Shown here: positions 63,164 through 64,000 of the stretch, in pieces
Layout of the letters: every line of letters starts with the position of its first letter
Position numbering within the stretch: the stretch's first letter is position 1
Assembly (NCBI RefSeq): GCF_023343835.1
Contig: NC_064439.1
Coordinates: 25,422,933 to 25,486,932 of the forward strand
Direction: 5' to 3'
From: Lagopus muta
Taxonomy: Eukaryota; Chordata; Aves; Galliformes; Phasianidae
DNA length: 64,000 nucleotides
Position numbers and translations under genes: made by a program
The notes under the pieces: generated by a model
Database searches by the model: none
What the model was told of the DNA's origin: nothing
What the model saw: the letters and a program-made list of their open reading frames with translations, nothing else

Positions 63164-63190
<27 letters not shown>
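63164..63190. repeat. Poly-A run of 27
   Basis: Uninterrupted A run, followed by GG and further A-rich sequence leading towards the purine tract. Confidence 0.95.
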
Positions 63191-63193
<3 letters not shown>

Positions 63194-63250
63194 AAAAAAT
63201 AATAAGTAAAAGGATTTTTTTTACCAGAAAACCTAAAAGTAACTCTTTCA

Positions 63251-63317
63251 GAGAAAGAAAAGAAGAGAAGAGGGAAAGGGAAGAGAGGGGAAGGGAGGGA
63301 AGGGAGGGGAGGGGAAA
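63251..63317. repeat. Purine tract with eight G runs
   Basis: All A/G on the plus strand. From 63272 to 63314 there are eight runs of three or four G separated by one to six bases, which fits the G-quadruplex pattern on the plus strand. Confidence 0.93.
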
Positions 63318-63504
63318 GACCAATTTTATCTAGAGCCTCAGTCAACTGTTTCAGGGAGATGCATTTTTCATAATTTCCCACATTTATCACATTTCCATAG
63401 TATTTCCTAATGTGCTGTTGAAAACAGGCATGATATCTTGTATTTTTAGTGCACGAGATCCAAGAACTCCTAAAAAAGCACACTTAAAAATACCCTTAAA
63501 AACA

Positions 63505-63540
63505 TAATTTAAATAATTTAAATAATTTAAATAATTTAAA
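63505..63540. repeat. (TAATTTAAA)4 nonamer repeat
   Basis: Four perfect TAATTTAAA units in tandem, each containing the self-complementary hexamer TTTAAA. Confidence 0.95.
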
Positions 63541-64000
63541 CTAAAAGGTATGCTTCACTTTACTAAAGAGACTGCAGGAATCATTTTCCTTATTTTTTTC
63601 CTTATTGTCTGCCCTTCCCATCTACGTGTCAAAATGAAATCGTGAGGAACATATTCATTCAATATAGAAAGAGATAACAAAATGGCTCATTCATTCAAAT
63701 TGTCTCTGCAAAGGAGACAAGTGATACCTTGTAGAACAAGAAAAAAATATATTTTGTTATATATAAGTTATGGAGTAGTATCTGTTAAAGCGAAGTTTAT
63801 AGCATTAGTTACATATTTTGTTATTAAGTTGCATTATGAAACACCAACCTGGGTTCTAATCTTTTCTGAATATTAAGAAGGGATGTTGTGTGTACATAAA
63901 GAGATGTAACAATAAAGAAAACAAAGAACTTCACTAAAACATGAGAAAATGTACAGATTAGAGGGAAAGAGGGAAGGTTGCTTTCAGGTGTGCTGGCAGA

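Larger units (their letters stand above)
62241..64000. other. No gene seen
   Basis: Nothing recognised apart from the repeats listed separately. Confidence 0.55.

Noticed and set aside
1..64000. CRISPR array, bacterial operons, phage or IS elements
   Set aside because: The repeats are eukaryotic transposons and microsatellites; no spaced identical repeats, Shine-Dalgarno-led genes or transposases of bacterial type occur.

Overview
The window is vertebrate nuclear DNA and almost certainly from a bird. It contains many 5'-truncated CR1 LINE fragments, several ending in the ATTCTRTG-type octamer tail. It also has four short mariner deletion derivatives of the chicken Galluhop kind, and an old ERVL-like retrovirus. 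There are no L1 or SINE copies that I recognise. Together these point to a galliform such as chicken. The DNA is AT-rich. I found no host protein-coding exon, rRNA or tRNA, so this is a gene-poor intergenic or long intronic stretch. I see no bacterial-type operon, CRISPR array or new enzymatic system.

Layout. 0-8.2 kb: a mariner copy cut by the window start, a long featureless stretch with homopolymer tracts, a second mariner copy with TA on both sides, then a 406-bp pyrimidine tract. 8.2-17.3 kb: two minus-strand CR1 fragments separated by a 57-bp tandem duplication, and an old plus-strand CR1. 20.9-23.9 kb: a decayed ERVL-like element with a candidate 5' LTR, a leucine-tRNA-like primer site and gag remains. 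An 815-bp solo LTR of another family has inserted into its gag. 24.4-36.9 kb: CR1 fragments, two more mariner copies and a 38-A run. 40.4 kb: a perfect 22-unit TTTCCC repeat. 42.2-44.0 kb: two CR1 copies head to head. 51.3-56.8 kb: three CR1 copies, two of them the youngest-looking in the window and in opposite orientation. 56.8-64 kb: mostly unannotatable sequence with a 20-bp perfect palindrome, an old CR1 fragment and a G-run-rich purine tract.

Nothing here works together as a pathway. The content is a record of transposition followed by decay. The most informative structures are the nested LTR, whose 4-bp target duplication and gag reading frame confirm each other, the four mariner copies sharing one internally deleted structure, and the pure or nearly pure hexanucleotide tracts that could adopt G-quadruplex or triplex DNA. 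Family names are from recognition, not from a database search.
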